64,000 bases of DNA from Lachnospiraceae bacterium (GCA_910576545.1 CAJTKM010000010.1:39307-103306), one strand, 5' to 3'. Shown: positions 34,032-44,688, counted from the first letter of the stretch. Translations and numbers: made by a program. The notes: generated by a model from the letters alone, not told the origin.

Positions 34032-36479
34032 ATGCAGGGCAGATTTACGAAAAAGGCACAGGACGTTTTGACGCGGGCACAGGAGGCGGCCCTGAAACTG
34101 GGGAATAAATATGTCGGTACGGAACATATTCTTCTGGGGCTGACGCTGGCACAGGAAAGCGTTGCGGCAAAGGCTTTGGAGGGACAGAATGTGACATACC
34201 ATCAGGTGATGGAACAGATTGCGGCAGCGCACAGGGCGGAAAAGACATTTTTCCTTCCGGCGGATTTTACGCCGCGGGCAAAGCGCGTAGTAGAGAGCAG
34301 TGTGCGGGAGGCTGTCCGTATGAATACGGGCTATGTCGGTACGGAACATATCCTTGTTGCGCTGATACGGGAAAGCGATAACCTTGCCGTAAAGATTCTG
34401 GTGGGGCTGGGTGTGAATTTGCAGCGGCTTTACGAGGACATTATGCTCATGCTGGGAGAAAGTGAAGCGCAGCCTGCCGGAACAATGGGCATGAATTTGC
34501 AGGGTGAGCAGGAAGATAAGAGCAATACGGAAACATTGGACAAATTCAGCCGGAACCTGACCGATATGGCGAAGCAGAATAAATTCGACCCTATTGTGGG
34601 ACGGGATAACGAAATCGAACGTATTATTCAGATATTGAGCCGCCGGACGAAAAACAATCCCTGCCTTGTGGGCGACCCGGGCGTGGGCAAAACGGCAATC
34701 GTGGAAGGGCTGGCGCAGAAAATTGCCGATGGCAGTATTCCGGACACACTGAAAAAGAAAAAGATCGTCAGCCTGGACCTTTCGGCAATGGTTGCCGGCT
34801 CAAAATACCGCGGCGAATTTGAGGAACGTATGAAAAAGGCTCTGGACGAAGTCAGGGCGGACGGAAATATCATACTGTTTGTGGATGAAATACACACCAT
34901 TATTGGCGCAGGCGCGGCGGAAGGCGCGATAGATGCGTCCAATATCCTGAAGCCTTCCCTTGCGCGGGGCGAAATCCAGCTGATTGGCGCGACAACACTG
35001 GAGGAATACCGCAAGCATATCGAAAAGGACGCGGCGTTTGAACGGCGGTTCCAGCCTGTTCGGGTGGAGGAGCCGGAGGAAAAAGTCGCGGTTGAAATGC
35101 TGCGGGCATTGAAAGACAAATATGAAATGCACCACAAAGTCACAATTTCTGACGAAGCGCTGGAATCCGCGGTGAAGCTTTCTTCCCGCTATGTTGCAGA
35201 CCGCTTTCTGCCGGATAAGGCGATTGACCTGATTGACGAAGCGGCGTCCCGTCTGCGTCTGCGGGCATATACCGCGCCTGTCAGCGTGACAGAACTGGAA
35301 AAGAAACTTGCGGAGATGGAGAAGGAAAAAGAGGAATCCATCAAAACGGAGGAATTTGAAAAAGCGGCGGAAATCAAGAAACAGCAGGGCGCGTTGCGCG
35401 TGCAGCTGAAAGAGGCCAAGCAGGAATGGGAAACGGCACACGGCGGATCCGACCAGATTGTGACGAAGGAGGACGTTGCCGAGGTGGTTTCCCGCTGGAC
35501 GGGGATTCCCGTGCAGAGCCTGCGGGAGGAGGAAAGCCAGCGTCTGCTGCGGCTGGAGGATACGCTCCACAAGCGTGTAATTGGGCAGCAGGAGGCGGTA
35601 AAGGCTGTAGCGAAGGCAGTCCGCCGCGGGCGCGTAGGGCTGAAAGACCCGAACCGCCCGATTGGTTCGTTTCTGTTTCTGGGGCCGACCGGCGTAGGCA
35701 AAACGGAGCTTTCCAAAGCATTGGCTGAGGCTCTTTTCGGGGACGAAAACGCCATGATTCGCATTGATATGTCGGAATATATGGAGAAGCACAGCGTTTC
35801 CCGCATGGTCGGCTCGCCTCCGGGCTATGTCGGCTATGAAGAAGGCGGTCAGCTCAGTGAAAAAGTGCGCCGCAACCCGTATTCCGTGATACTGTTCGAT
35901 GAGATTGAAAAGGCATCTCCGGAGGTGTTCAACGTACTGCTTCAGGTGCTGGACGATGGGCATATCACGGACGGGCAGGGCAGAAAAGTAGATTTCAAGA
36001 ATACGGTTATTATCATGACCTCCAACGCCGGCGCAAGGAGCATTGTTGCCCCGAAACGGCTGGGCTTTACCAGTGCGGAAACACCAGAACAGAGTTATGA
36101 ACTGATGAAGAAAAGCGTCATGGACGAGGTGAAAAACGTATTCAAACCAGAGTTTTTGAACAGGATTGACGATATGATTGTGTTCCATGCTTTGGAAAAA
36201 GAAGATATTCTGGAAATCGTCAAGCTGATGACGGATATGCTGGCAAAGCGTGTGCAGGAAAATATGGGCATTTCCGTTTCCTTTACGGATAAGGCTCTGG
36301 AAAAGATTGCCGAGGAGGGCTTTGATAAGGCATATGGCGCAAGACCGCTCAGAAGGGCGATACAATCCAGGATTGAGGACGCTTTTGCCGAGGAATATTT
36401 ACAGGGCAATTTCAAGGCGGGAGAAAAGGTGTCCGTCGGGGTGAAAACGAACGGCTTCCTGTTCCGCGTTGTGAAATGA
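34032..36479 (+). CDS. clpC: ATP-dependent Clp protease ATP-binding subunit ClpC
   Basis: A full-length Hsp100 unfoldase of 815 residues that feeds proteins to ClpP. Order: two Clp-N repeats ([14 protein letters not shown] and [14 protein letters not shown]), first AAA domain ([13 protein letters not shown] near 217; [11 protein letters not shown]), a UVR-containing middle domain ([18 protein letters not shown]), second AAA domain ([16 protein letters not shown] near 555; ILFDEIEKA), C-terminal domain. The usual ctsR-mcsA-mcsB genes are not upstream; it is transcribed alone. Confidence 0.97.
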   Translation: MQGRFTKKAQDVLTRAQEAALKLGNKYVGTEHILLGLTLAQESVAAKALEGQNVTYHQVMEQIAAAHRAEKTFFLPADFTPRAKRVVESSVREAVRMNTGYVGTEHILVALIRESDNLAVKILVGLGVNLQRLYEDIMLMLGESEAQPAGTMGMNLQGEQEDKSNTETLDKFSRNLTDMAKQNKFDPIVGRDNEIERIIQILSRRTKNNPCLVGDPGVGKTAIVEGLAQKIADGSIPDTLKKKKIVSLDLSAMVAGSKYRGEFEERMKKALDEVRADGNIILFVDEIHTIIGAGAAEGAIDASNILKPSLARGEIQLIGATTLEEYRKHIEKDAAFERRFQPVRVEEPEEKVAVEMLRALKDKYEMHHKVTISDEALESAVKLSSRYVADRFLPDKAIDLIDEAASRLRLRAYTAPVSVTELEKKLAEMEKEKEESIKTEEFEKAAEIKKQQGALRVQLKEAKQEWETAHGGSDQIVTKEDVAEVVSRWTGIPVQSLREEESQRLLRLEDTLHKRVIGQQEAVKAVAKAVRRGRVGLKDPNRPIGSFLFLGPTGVGKTELSKALAEALFGDENAMIRIDMSEYMEKHSVSRMVGSPPGYVGYEEGGQLSEKVRRNPYSVILFDEIEKASPEVFNVLLQVLDDGHITDGQGRKVDFKNTVIIMTSNAGARSIVAPKRLGFTSAETPEQSYELMKKSVMDEVKNVFKPEFLNRIDDMIVFHALEKEDILEIVKLMTDMLAKRVQENMGISVSFTDKALEKIAEEGFDKAYGARPLRRAIQSRIEDAFAEEYLQGNFKAGEKVSVGVKTNGFLFRVVK

Positions 36480-36892
36480 GGATAGTTTTTACCAAAAAGA
36501 AACGCAAAAATTTGGCTGTACCGAAAATGGGTTTTGTGGTATACTATGCATAAGCATTGAGCAGTGCGAAAGAAGGCGAAAAGCCCGCAGCGGAATAGAG
36601 CCGGCACTGCATGGAGCGTGAGGAATGCATGGCTTTCCGAAAGGCTCTGATAATGGTGGGGAATTTCGGCGAAATAAAAGTAAGTTTCTCGTAATATCAT
36701 TTAAGGATACACAAAACCCATATATCCGATGGTATGGAATACAGCGGAAATGGGTCGGGGGCTGGAAGCCCCTGCGAAGGCTTGGAAGGTTCGTTTTGCA
36801 GCCGAAAGGTTATAAAATCATAAAATCTTTGATTTTACTCCAGGGCTTCGGGTTTCTAAAAAACATAGGAAACAACTGGGAGGTACATAGAA
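36480..36892. other. Structured intergenic region between clpC and the next gene
   Basis: No convincing gene. An extended -10 box TGGTATACT lies at about 36537-36545. Downstream, GCAGTGC (about 36569) can pair with GCACTGC (about 36604), enclosed by GCATT/AATGC, with inner GGCgaaaaGCC and a later GGCTTTccGAAAGGC. After that come GGGGCtggaaGCCCC (36759-36773) and an AAAATCataaaatctttGATTTT hairpin. It may be a long 5' leader or a small RNA; I match it to no known riboswitch class. Confidence 0.45.
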
Positions 36893-37306
36893 ATGGCAGT
36901 CATTCAAGAATTGATCAGGCAAGAGGAAAACGGCAGAATCAGTTTTGGCAACTATCTGATGGACGAAAAAAAGAAGGTCCTCGATTTTGAAGCAAATGGG
37001 GATCTGTATAAGGTGAAAACCTTCCGGGAGATTACAAAGCTGGAAAAGAACGGGAAAATGCTTTTAGAGGCTGTTCCGGGTGCAACGATACATAATTTCG
37101 GCATGGACGAAAAAGGCGCAAAGTTCTCTGTCGAAAGCGAAGAAGATATTCAGATTACGCTGGAGCTGGAGCCGGAAACGGAATATAAAATTCTGATTGA
37201 CGATGTGAATGTTGGGAAGATGAAAACCAACATGGCAGGGAAAGTGAATTTCAGTGTGGAGCGGCAGAACAAAATGCCGGAAATCGTAATTGAAAAAATA
37301 GGCTGA
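36893..37306 (+). CDS. Conserved Lachnospiraceae protein (often labelled endosialidase)
   Basis: A 137-residue protein beginning MAVIQELIRQEENGRISFGN and containing DLYKVKTFREITKLEKNGK and KILIDDVNVGKMKTNMAGKV. This small family is widespread in Lachnospiraceae and often annotated as 'endosialidase', a label its size and sequence do not justify. No signal peptide or membrane segment. Function unknown. The start follows GGGAGGTACATAGA. Confidence 0.75.
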   Translation: MAVIQELIRQEENGRISFGNYLMDEKKKVLDFEANGDLYKVKTFREITKLEKNGKMLLEAVPGATIHNFGMDEKGAKFSVESEEDIQITLELEPETEYKILIDDVNVGKMKTNMAGKVNFSVERQNKMPEIVIEKIG

Positions 37307-37314
37307 TTAGGGAC

Positions 37315-37359
37315 AAGTGGACTGTAAAAGCAGGATTCCTGCGTTGCAGCCCACTTTTT
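37315..37359 (+). terminator. Terminator before radA
   Basis: AAGTGG (37315-37320), CTGTAA and the inner GCAGGattCCTGC pair with TTGCAG and CCACTT, followed by five Ts. Confidence 0.85.
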
Positions 37360-37397
37360 CATAATAGAAATATGTGGAAAAAAGACGTGGTGGAGAG

Positions 37398-38789
37398 ATG
37401 AAGCAAAAAACAGTGTTTATATGCAGGGAATGTGGATATAAAAGCGCAAAATGGGCAGGAAGATGCCCGAGCTGTGGGGAGTGGAATACATTAGAAGAAG
37501 GGGTGGAACAGAAAACAGGCAAAGCCGCACGGACAGCAGGGGCGACGAGAACGGCGGCAAGGCAGCCTGTGCCGCGGCTTGCGGAGGTGGAAACTGACGG
37601 AAACCAAAGGCTTTTGACAGGCATTGCCGAGTTTGACAGGGTGATGGGCGGCGGCATTGTGCGGGATTCTGTGACGATTATCACATCGCCTCCCGGCGGC
37701 GGAAAATCCACGCTGGCACTAATGGCGGCGTCTGCGCTGGCAAAACAGGGCTTCCGCGTGCTTTACGCTTCGGGCGAGGAAAGCGACAGCCAGATTAAGA
37801 GCCGCGCTGACCGTATCCTGCGAAAAATAGAGCAGAATATCTGGATACTGGCGGATACATCTATGGATCGCGTGCTGGATGCGATTGCGGATACAGACGC
37901 GGATTTGATTATACTTGACAGCATACAGACCTTTTCGCTGGCGGAATTCCTGCCATCGCGCGCGGGCAACCCCACGCAGACCATGGAATGCGCCTCCGCG
38001 CTGGTGCAGGCGGCGAAGGATAAGGCACGCCCGAGGGCAGCCCTGATGATCGGGCAGATGAATAAAAGTGATGAGATTGCCGGACTGCGGGCATTGGAAC
38101 ATCTGGTTGATGCGGTGCTTGTGCTGGAGGGGGAGGGGGCGGATGAGCTGCGCTGTCTTGTGGCAACAAAGAACCGTTTTGGCAGTACAGGAGAAATGGG
38201 ATTTTTCACGATGACAGAAACGGGGCTGGATTCTATTGAAAATCCGTCTGAGTATTTTGTGACGAAGCGCAAAAAGGGCGAAAATGTTTCCGGCAGCGCG
38301 GTTGCTGTTCTGCGGGAGGGCTCCCGCCCTGTGATTGCGGAGGTGGAAAGCCTTGTTTCCGCATCATTTACGCCGTACCCCTCCCGCATCAGCGAAACCA
38401 TGAAAAAGGATACGCTGAACACCTTGCTTTCCATACTGGAACAGCGGGGCGGGATAAAGCTGTATGATAAAAACGTGGTAGTAAAGACGACGGGCGGGCT
38501 TTATTTGAAGGAGCAGGCGGCAAATCTGGCGGTGCTGATGAGCATAGCGTCTTCGGTATATGATAAGGCGATACCGGCGGATTGGGCATTTATTGCGGAC
38601 GTTGGGCTGACGGGAGAACTGAAGCGTGTGCCGACGATGGAAACGCGTGTGAAGGAGCTGGATCGGATGGGATTCAGCAGGGTATTCATTCCGAAAGGCG
38701 GGCTGCGCGGCGGCGCGCCGGAGAAAATCGAGGTCGTGGAGTGCAGGTTTCTGTCAGAGCTGCTGAAGGGCGTTTTTGGAAAAAAATGA
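37398..38789 (+). CDS. radA: DNA repair protein RadA
   Basis: A RecA-like branch-migration helicase of homologous recombination, 463 residues. N-terminal zinc finger (CRECGYKSAKWAGRCPSCG), Walker A (SPPGGGKSTLA near 105), the RadA signature KNRFG (ATKNRFGSTGEMG) and the C-terminal Lon-like domain. The frame opens with GTG at 37374, but ATG at 37398 has GGTGGAGAG before it and fits family length. Confidence 0.96.
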   Translation: MKQKTVFICRECGYKSAKWAGRCPSCGEWNTLEEGVEQKTGKAARTAGATRTAARQPVPRLAEVETDGNQRLLTGIAEFDRVMGGGIVRDSVTIITSPPGGGKSTLALMAASALAKQGFRVLYASGEESDSQIKSRADRILRKIEQNIWILADTSMDRVLDAIADTDADLIILDSIQTFSLAEFLPSRAGNPTQTMECASALVQAAKDKARPRAALMIGQMNKSDEIAGLRALEHLVDAVLVLEGEGADELRCLVATKNRFGSTGEMGFFTMTETGLDSIENPSEYFVTKRKKGENVSGSAVAVLREGSRPVIAEVESLVSASFTPYPSRISETMKKDTLNTLLSILEQRGGIKLYDKNVVVKTTGGLYLKEQAANLAVLMSIASSVYDKAIPADWAFIADVGLTGELKRVPTMETRVKELDRMGFSRVFIPKGGLRGGAPEKIEVVECRFLSELLKGVFGKK

Positions 38790-38898
38790 AATGGGCAAAA
38801 AGACCAAAGCGGAGCGGAAACCGCGCCCCTTGCAGGGCATGGGACAGCATCTGTCGGGTTACGTTCTTTATTTCATACCTTTCTTAAGGATTTTTTAG

Positions 38899-38927
38899 TT
38901 TACGAATAGGCAAAGGTATATTATAAT
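38899..38927 (+). promoter_or_regulatory. Sigma-A promoter of the pyruvate carboxylase gene
   Basis: TTTACG (38899-38904), 17-base spacer, TATAAT (38922-38927), about 90 bases before the start. Confidence 0.75.
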
Positions 38928-39016
38928 GTTGAGTATCTATTCAAAATAATGAGAGATGAAAAAGAAACGGTTCCGGGGCGGGCTGCCGCTGGGACGCAGA
39001 CAAAGGAGGAATGTAT

Positions 39017-42000
39017 ATGCAGGAAGAGAAAATCAGGAAGTTCAAAAAGGTGCTGGTGGCAAACCGTGGAGAAATCGCGATTCGTGTATACCGTGCATTG
39101 AACGAGTTGGGCATTCAGACGGTGGGTATTTTTTCCAAAGAAGATAAATATTCCCTGTTCCGCACAAAAACAGACGAGGCATATATGCTGAATCCGGAAA
39201 AAGGACCGATTGACGCATATCTGGATATTGACAATATCATAAAAATAGCAAAGGCAAAGGGTGTTGACGCAATCCACCCCGGCTATGGCTTCCTTTCCGA
39301 AAACCCTGATTTTGTGGACGCCTGCAACAAGGCGGGCATTGCGTTCATCGGACCGAATGTAGACGTCATGTATGCGATGGGCGATAAGATTTCGTCTAAA
39401 AAAATGGCGATTGAGTGCAATGTGCCGATTATTCCCGGCGTGGACCATGCGGTAAGGAGTCTGGACGAGGTCATGCAGGTTGCGGCGAGGGTCGGTTATC
39501 CTGTTATGCTGAAAGCCTCCAACGGCGGCGGCGGACGCGGTATGCGTATCGTTAACAGCGAGGCGGAGATGCCCAAGGAATTTGAAGAAGCGCGGAACGA
39601 GGCGAAAAAGGCGTTTGGTGATGATAAGATTTTCGTAGAAAAATACCTGCGCGACCCCAAGCATATCGAGGTGCAGGTTTTGGGCGACAAATACGGCAAC
39701 GTTGTGCATCTGTTTGACAGGGACTGTTCCGTGCAGCGGCGGCACCAGAAGGTTGTGGAATTTGCTCCGGCGTTTAACGTCAGCGATGCGGTCCGTGAAA
39801 AGATTTTTTCCGACGCAGTGCGGCTTTCCAAGCACGTTGGCTACAAAAATGCCGGTACGCTGGAATTTTTGGTTGACGCAGACGAAAACTATTACTTTAT
39901 CGAAATGAACCCCCGTATACAGGTAGAGCATACAGTGACAGAAGCCATTACGGGCATTGATATCGTGCAGGCGCAGATACTGATTGAAGAGGGCTACGCG
40001 CTTGATTCCCCGGAAATCGGCATCGGCTCTCAGGAGGAAATCCGCAGCAACGGCTATGCGATACAGATTCGTGTTACAACGGAGGACCCCGCGAACAACT
40101 TCCTGCCGGATACCGGAAAAATCAGCGTGTACCGTTCTCCCGCGGGCAACGGCATCCGTCTGGACGGCGGTACGGCGCATACAGGTGCGGAAATCACGCC
40201 GTTTTATGACAGCCTTCTGGTAAAAATCATTGCGCATGACAGAACGTTTGCGGGTGCGACGAGCAAGGCGATCCGCGCAATTAAGGAAACCAGAATCCGC
40301 GGTGTGAAAACGAATATTCCGTTCCTTGTGAACGTACTGCAAAGCGAAACCTGGAACAACGGTAAATGTACGACAACATTCATTGAGAAAACGCCGGAGT
40401 TGTTCAATATTGTGCTGGGACAGGACAGAGCAACGAAGATTGCTGAATTTATTGGCAACCAGATTGTCAATGAATCCAAGGGCAGCAAGCCGGAGTTTGA
40501 CCCGATTGTGCCGCCTTCCTTCGGTAGGGCGGAAAACGGCTCAACGATTCCTGTGCGCGGTGCAAAGGACGCGTTCCTTGAAATGGGCGCGAAGGACTAC
40601 ACGCAGAGCCTTTTGAAGGAAAAACGCCTGCTTGTGACAGATACGACCATGCGTGACGCACATCAGTCCCTGATGGCGACAAGACTGCGTACCAATGACC
40701 TGATTGTGGCTGCTCCTGCGACAAATATGGCGATGGCAAACGCGTTCTCCGTTGAGGCATGGGGCGGCGCAACGTTCGACGTAGCGTACCGTTTCCTGAA
40801 GGAATCTCCGTGGATTCGTTTGCAGCAGCTTGCCAGGGCGATGCCGAACACATTGATACAGATGCTTCTGCGTGCCTCCAACGCGGTCGGCTACGCAAAC
40901 TATCCGGACAATGTGGTAAAGGAGTTTATCCGCATTTCCGCAGAACGCGGCGTAGATGTGTTCCGTATCTTTGACAGCCTGAACTGGCTGGAAAATATGA
41001 AAATGCCTGTTGAGGAGGCACTGAAAACGGGGAAAATCGTTGAGGGTGCGATCTGCTATACCGGCGACATTCTTGACCCGAACGAAAAGAAATATACGCT
41101 GGATTATTATGTGCGCAAGGCGAAGGAACTGGAGGCAATGGGCTGCCATATCTTCGCGCTGAAAGATATGGCGGGGCTTTTGAAGCCTTACGCGGCAAAA
41201 CAGCTGTTTGAAACGCTGAAAGCGGAACTGCATATTCCTCTGCACCTGCATACGCATGATACTACGGGCAACGGCGTCAGCACCGTGCTGATGGCGGCGG
41301 AGGCAGGCGTGGACATTGCCGATCTGGCGATACAGTCCATGAGCTCCCTGACGAGCCAGCCTTCCATGAATGCGGTGGTCGAGGCCCTGAGAGGCACGGA
41401 GCGCGACACAGGGCTTGACCCCGACCAGCTGACTGAACTGAGCCACTATTATCAGGGCGTAAGGCAGATTTTCACAGGCTTTGAAAGTGAAATGAAAACA
41501 CCGAATACGGAGATTTATAAGTATGAGATTCCCGGCGGCCAGTATTCCAACCTGCTGGCACAGGTCAAGGCGATGGGTTCCGCAGATAATTTCGAGGAAA
41601 TCAAGCATCTGTATAAACAGGCAAATGACCTGCTGGGCAATATTGTAAAGGTAACGCCTTCTTCCAAGGTAGTGGGCGATATGGCAATCTTCATGTCCAA
41701 AAATGGCCTGAATAAAGACAACATCCTGACAGAAGGCAGGGACATTTCCTATCCGGATTCCGTTGTGGACTATTTCCTTGGCAACATCGGTATGCCGGAA
41801 GGCGGTTTCCCGTCTGAGCTGCAGGAGATAGTTCTGAAAGGCAAAAAGCCTATCGAAGGCAGGGCAGGTGCGCTGATGCCGCCTGCGGATTTGGAGGGCA
41901 TTGAGAAATACCTGCTGGAAACGCATACAATGAAACGCATCAATCCCCGGAATATTATCAGCTACGCGATGTATCCGAAGGTATATGATGATTACTGCTA

Positions 42001-42481
42001 CCATTGGGAATATTACACAGACGTTTCCAAGCTGACCAGTGACGTATTTTTCTATGGGCTGGCAAAGAACGAGGAAACCTCTATTGAAATCGGCGAAGGC
42101 AAGAGCATACTGATAAAATATATTGATATGTCCGAGCCGGACGCGGAGGGCTTCCGCGCGCTGACGTTTGAAATTAACGGCGTTATGCGTGAGGTACGCG
42201 TGCTGGATAAACATCTGGAGGTTAAGAGCGACGGCAAGCTGAAAGCCGATAAGAACAACCCGTTCCACCTTGGTTCCAGCATCCCCGGCACCATCAGCAA
42301 GATTTTGGTGAAGGAAGGCGAGGAGGTCAAGAAGAACCAGCCTGTGCTTACGGTCGAGGCGATGAAGATGGAAACATCCATTGTCGCAAAAGAGGACGGT
42401 GTAATCGACAGGATTTATGTAAAAGAGGGCGAAAAGGTCAGCCAGGGCGACCTGCTGGTTTCCTTCGCACAGGAAGACTAA
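39017..42481 (+). CDS. pyc: Pyruvate carboxylase
   Basis: A biotin enzyme that carboxylates pyruvate to oxaloacetate. The single chain of about 1154 residues has an N-terminal biotin carboxylase with ATP-grasp (KVLVANRGEIAIRVYRAL; KASNGGGGRGMR; FIEMNPRIQVEH), a carboxyltransferase barrel (TDTTMRDAHQSLMATR; LHTHDTTGNGVST), an allosteric linker and a C-terminal biotinyl domain (VEAMKMET, Lys near 1115). Full length. ATG at 39011 sits against the AAAGGAGGA; ATG at 39017 has better spacing. It has its own promoter and terminator. Confidence 0.97.
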   Translation: MQEEKIRKFKKVLVANRGEIAIRVYRALNELGIQTVGIFSKEDKYSLFRTKTDEAYMLNPEKGPIDAYLDIDNIIKIAKAKGVDAIHPGYGFLSENPDFVDACNKAGIAFIGPNVDVMYAMGDKISSKKMAIECNVPIIPGVDHAVRSLDEVMQVAARVGYPVMLKASNGGGGRGMRIVNSEAEMPKEFEEARNEAKKAFGDDKIFVEKYLRDPKHIEVQVLGDKYGNVVHLFDRDCSVQRRHQKVVEFAPAFNVSDAVREKIFSDAVRLSKHVGYKNAGTLEFLVDADENYYFIEMNPRIQVEHTVTEAITGIDIVQAQILIEEGYALDSPEIGIGSQEEIRSNGYAIQIRVTTEDPANNFLPDTGKISVYRSPAGNGIRLDGGTAHTGAEITPFYDSLLVKIIAHDRTFAGATSKAIRAIKETRIRGVKTNIPFLVNVLQSETWNNGKCTTTFIEKTPELFNIVLGQDRATKIAEFIGNQIVNESKGSKPEFDPIVPPSFGRAENGSTIPVRGAKDAFLEMGAKDYTQSLLKEKRLLVTDTTMRDAHQSLMATRLRTNDLIVAAPATNMAMANAFSVEAWGGATFDVAYRFLKESPWIRLQQLARAMPNTLIQMLLRASNAVGYANYPDNVVKEFIRISAERGVDVFRIFDSLNWLENMKMPVEEALKTGKIVEGAICYTGDILDPNEKKYTLDYYVRKAKELEAMGCHIFALKDMAGLLKPYAAKQLFETLKAELHIPLHLHTHDTTGNGVSTVLMAAEAGVDIADLAIQSMSSLTSQPSMNAVVEALRGTERDTGLDPDQLTELSHYYQGVRQIFTGFESEMKTPNTEIYKYEIPGGQYSNLLAQVKAMGSADNFEEIKHLYKQANDLLGNIVKVTPSSKVVGDMAIFMSKNGLNKDNILTEGRDISYPDSVVDYFLGNIGMPEGGFPSELQEIVLKGKKPIEGRAGALMPPADLEGIEKYLLETHTMKRINPRNIISYAMYPKVYDDYCYHWEYYTDVSKLTSDVFFYGLAKNEETSIEIGEGKSILIKYIDMSEPDAEGFRALTFEINGVMREVRVLDKHLEVKSDGKLKADKNNPFHLGSSIPGTISKILVKEGEEVKKNQPVLTVEAMKMETSIVAKEDGVIDRIYVKEGEKVSQGDLLVSFAQED

Positions 42482-42555
42482 AGCCTTTGCGCCTTTGCAG
42501 GAACAGGATACAGTGTCCGTAATATTATAATACTGCGTATCAAACAGGAAACAAA

Positions 42556-42595
42556 AATCCCTGCCGTCTGGGCACTGCGCTCCGGCAGGGGTTTT
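42556..42595 (+). terminator. Terminator of pyc
   Basis: CCCTGCCG (42559-42566) pairs with CGGCAGGG (42583-42590), followed by GTTTT. Confidence 0.85.
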
Positions 42596-42671
42596 CGATT
42601 TTTGGCAGAGGGAAAAGCTGCCGTAAAGAAAAATTCGCCAATATGACGGCGGATAAAAAGCAAAAAACAGC

Positions 42672-42700
42672 TTTTCAATTCGCCGGGAATCGCGTATACT
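42672..42700 (+). promoter_or_regulatory. Promoter of mreB
   Basis: TTTTCA (42672-42677), 17-base spacer, TATACT (42695-42700), about 50 bases before the start. Confidence 0.6.
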
Positions 42701-42748
42701 GAAAAGAAGAGCATGAAAAAATGAAGGAATAAAGGAGCGGTGTGCGGT

Positions 42749-43804
42749 ATGCTTAATTTTATGGGATTTGGCGAAAATATAGGGATTGACTTGGGCACTG
42801 CCACTGTTTTGGTTTATATCAAGGGGCAGGGAATCGTCATTCGGGAACCGTCTGTCGTAGCGATTGACAAGGACAGCAATTCCATACTCGCTGTTGGCGA
42901 GGAGGCGCGGCGTATGTTGGGGCGTACGCCCGGAAACATTGTGGCGATTCGTCCGCTGCGGGAGGGCGTTATTTCCAATTACGATGTAACGGAAAAGATG
43001 CTGCAATATTTTATTGAGAAGGCGATGGGCAAGCGGTCGTTTGTGAAGCCGACGATTGCGGTATGTGTGCCGAGCAGTGTGACGGAGGTGGAAAAGCGCG
43101 CCGTTGAGGACGCGACCCGTGAGGCGGGGGCGCGGCGCGTACACATCATAGAAGAACCGATTGCGGCGGCGATTGGCTCAGGTATTGACATTTCACGCGC
43201 CTGCGGGAGCATGGTGGTGGACATCGGCGGCGGGACAACGGATATTGCGGTGATTTCGCTGGGCGGTACGGTGACGAGTTATTCCCTGAAAATCGCAGGA
43301 GATAATTTCGATGATGCAATCATTAAATATATGCGGAAAAAGCATAATGTACTGATTGGCGAGCGGACGGCGGAAGAGTTGAAAATCAAAATCGGTACAG
43401 CGTATGAGCGGACGATTCCCGTCACGCTGGACGTGCGCGGGAGGAATCTGATTACAGGGCTGCCGAAAAATATTACGGTGACCTCTGACGAGATGCTGGA
43501 AGCGCTTCTGGAATCTGTGACAGCGATTGCGGACGCGGTGCATGGCGTGCTGGAACAGACGCCGCCGGAGCTTGCGGCGGATATTTACGAAAGGGGAATC
43601 GTAATGACGGGCGGGGGAAGCCTGCTTTACGGCATGGACAAGCTGTTACAGAACAGGACCGGCATACACGCAATGGTTGCGGAAGATGCGGTGAGCTGTG
43701 TGGCGATTGGTACGGGGCGGTACATTGAGTTTATCTCGGAAAACACCGTAGAGGACGACAGAAGGCGGCGCGGGTTCCAGTTTGGAAATTTATTTCGGAA
43801 ATGA
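42749..43804 (+). CDS. mreB: Rod-shape protein MreB/Mbl
   Basis: A bacterial actin homologue of 351 residues guiding cell-wall synthesis in rods. Phosphate 1 motif NIGIDLGTATVLVYIKG, phosphate 2 VVDIGGGTTDIAVISLGG, adenosine motif MTGGGSLLYGMD. The mreC/mreD genes do not follow, so this is a solo copy more like Mbl or MreBH. The start at 42749 is chosen over a GTG at 42740 that touches the GGAG ribosome site. Confidence 0.95.
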   Translation: MLNFMGFGENIGIDLGTATVLVYIKGQGIVIREPSVVAIDKDSNSILAVGEEARRMLGRTPGNIVAIRPLREGVISNYDVTEKMLQYFIEKAMGKRSFVKPTIAVCVPSSVTEVEKRAVEDATREAGARRVHIIEEPIAAAIGSGIDISRACGSMVVDIGGGTTDIAVISLGGTVTSYSLKIAGDNFDDAIIKYMRKKHNVLIGERTAEELKIKIGTAYERTIPVTLDVRGRNLITGLPKNITVTSDEMLEALLESVTAIADAVHGVLEQTPPELAADIYERGIVMTGGGSLLYGMDKLLQNRTGIHAMVAEDAVSCVAIGTGRYIEFISENTVEDDRRRRGFQFGNLFRK

Positions 43805-43930
43805 AGAACGTAGGCTCTGCCCCACACCCTGCAAGGGGCGTGCCCCTTGACCCGTTTGCCGCAAAACTACGTTTTGCGGGGGAGGTTTTTACCGGGCTTG
43901 TCAGACGCATGAAATGCGGCTGACAGAAGG
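43805..43930. repeat. Modular palindromic repeat on the chromosome, copy 8
   Basis: Directly after mreB. Modules: GGGGCtctGCCCC-like GGCTCTGCCCC, AAGGGGCgtGCCCCTT and GCAAAACtaCGTTTTGC. Probably also works as the terminator of mreB. Confidence 0.7.
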
Positions 43931-43967
43931 GATAGAGCATTATGTTTTTTAAGGAAGGAGCAAGCAT

Positions 43968-44318
43968 ATGAGAAAATGGGTGATGCCTGTTGCGGCAGCG
44001 GGGACGTTGTTTCTGGGGGCAGGCTGGGCGGCAGCTGGCGGCGTTGGCAATGACCCGGCGGCGGAGGCAGTAAAGGAATTTTATGCGGAAATGAACAGGG
44101 ACGGCGAGAAGGTCAGGCTGGAAAGCTGTGCGCCTTTGCCGAAAGGCTCCGTATATTATTTGGAAGAAGAATACAGCGGCTATTCTGACTGGCAGGTATT
44201 CCGGACGGTGGTATATATTTCGGGCATTGACGGGGGAAAGCGGCATCATTGGACGACGACTGTGGTGGAGGAGCCTGATGGGGAATGGAAGGTTGTTTCG
44301 CATGGCGCGGGACAATAG
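43968..44318 (+). CDS. Small secreted protein of unknown function
   Basis: A 116-residue protein with a signal peptide (MPVAAAGTLFLGAGWAAAGG) and a mature part of about 90 residues (AEAVKEFYAEMNRDGEKVRL; VVYISGIDGGKRHHW; VVEEPDGEWKVVSHG). The pattern is like small NTF2/lumazine-style extracellular domains, but I do not recognise the family. The start follows AAGGAAGGAGCAAGCAT. Confidence 0.65.
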   Translation: MRKWVMPVAAAGTLFLGAGWAAAGGVGNDPAAEAVKEFYAEMNRDGEKVRLESCAPLPKGSVYYLEEEYSGYSDWQVFRTVVYISGIDGGKRHHWTTTVVEEPDGEWKVVSHGAGQ

Positions 44319-44342
44319 AAAAGCTGGTATCATGGCTGTTTT

Positions 44343-44375
44343 TGCGTGCATTGGGTGATGCACGCAGTTTTTTTT
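44343..44375 (+). terminator. Terminator of the small secreted protein gene
   Basis: TGCGTGCAT (44343-44351) pairs with ATGCACGCA (44358-44366), followed by a G and eight Ts. Confidence 0.85.
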
Positions 44376-44659
44376 GTTCGAAATCGTATTTTTCTTGTCA
44401 ATGAAAGACAGGTATAGAGAGAATTTCAGAGGAATATGATATAAAAAAACGGACCCTTTTTTACTTTGTCGGGCTGGTGTGAAAGAAGTGCTTTGAAAAT
44501 TTGTGCAATGTGTGGAAAAAGAAGCGAAAAAATGAGCGAAATTTGCGCGGAAATTTATTATTTTCGCAACATTTTGTAAAAAAAACGGAGAAATATTTTT
44601 TTGCATAATTTTAGGCGTAAAATTTTGTGTAAAAATAAATTCAAAACTTCAAAAAAATA

Positions 44660-44688
44660 CTGCACAAATCCAAAACCTGTGTTATAAT
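44660..44688 (+). promoter_or_regulatory. Extended -10 promoter and leader of gdhA
   Basis: TATAAT at 44683-44688 with TG one base upstream (extended -10) and a weak CTGCAC -35 at 44660-44665. The 44376-44659 stretch before it is AT-rich with A/T tracts and no gene. The leader of about 150 bases contains a 22-codon frame (44744-44812, behind AAGAGGAAATACG) of uncertain meaning. Confidence 0.65.

Noticed and set aside
36625..36990. A 121-codon plus-strand frame between clpC and the next gene.
   Set aside because: It runs into the well-supported gene at 36893 in another frame, has no ribosome site and crosses hairpin-rich noncoding sequence.
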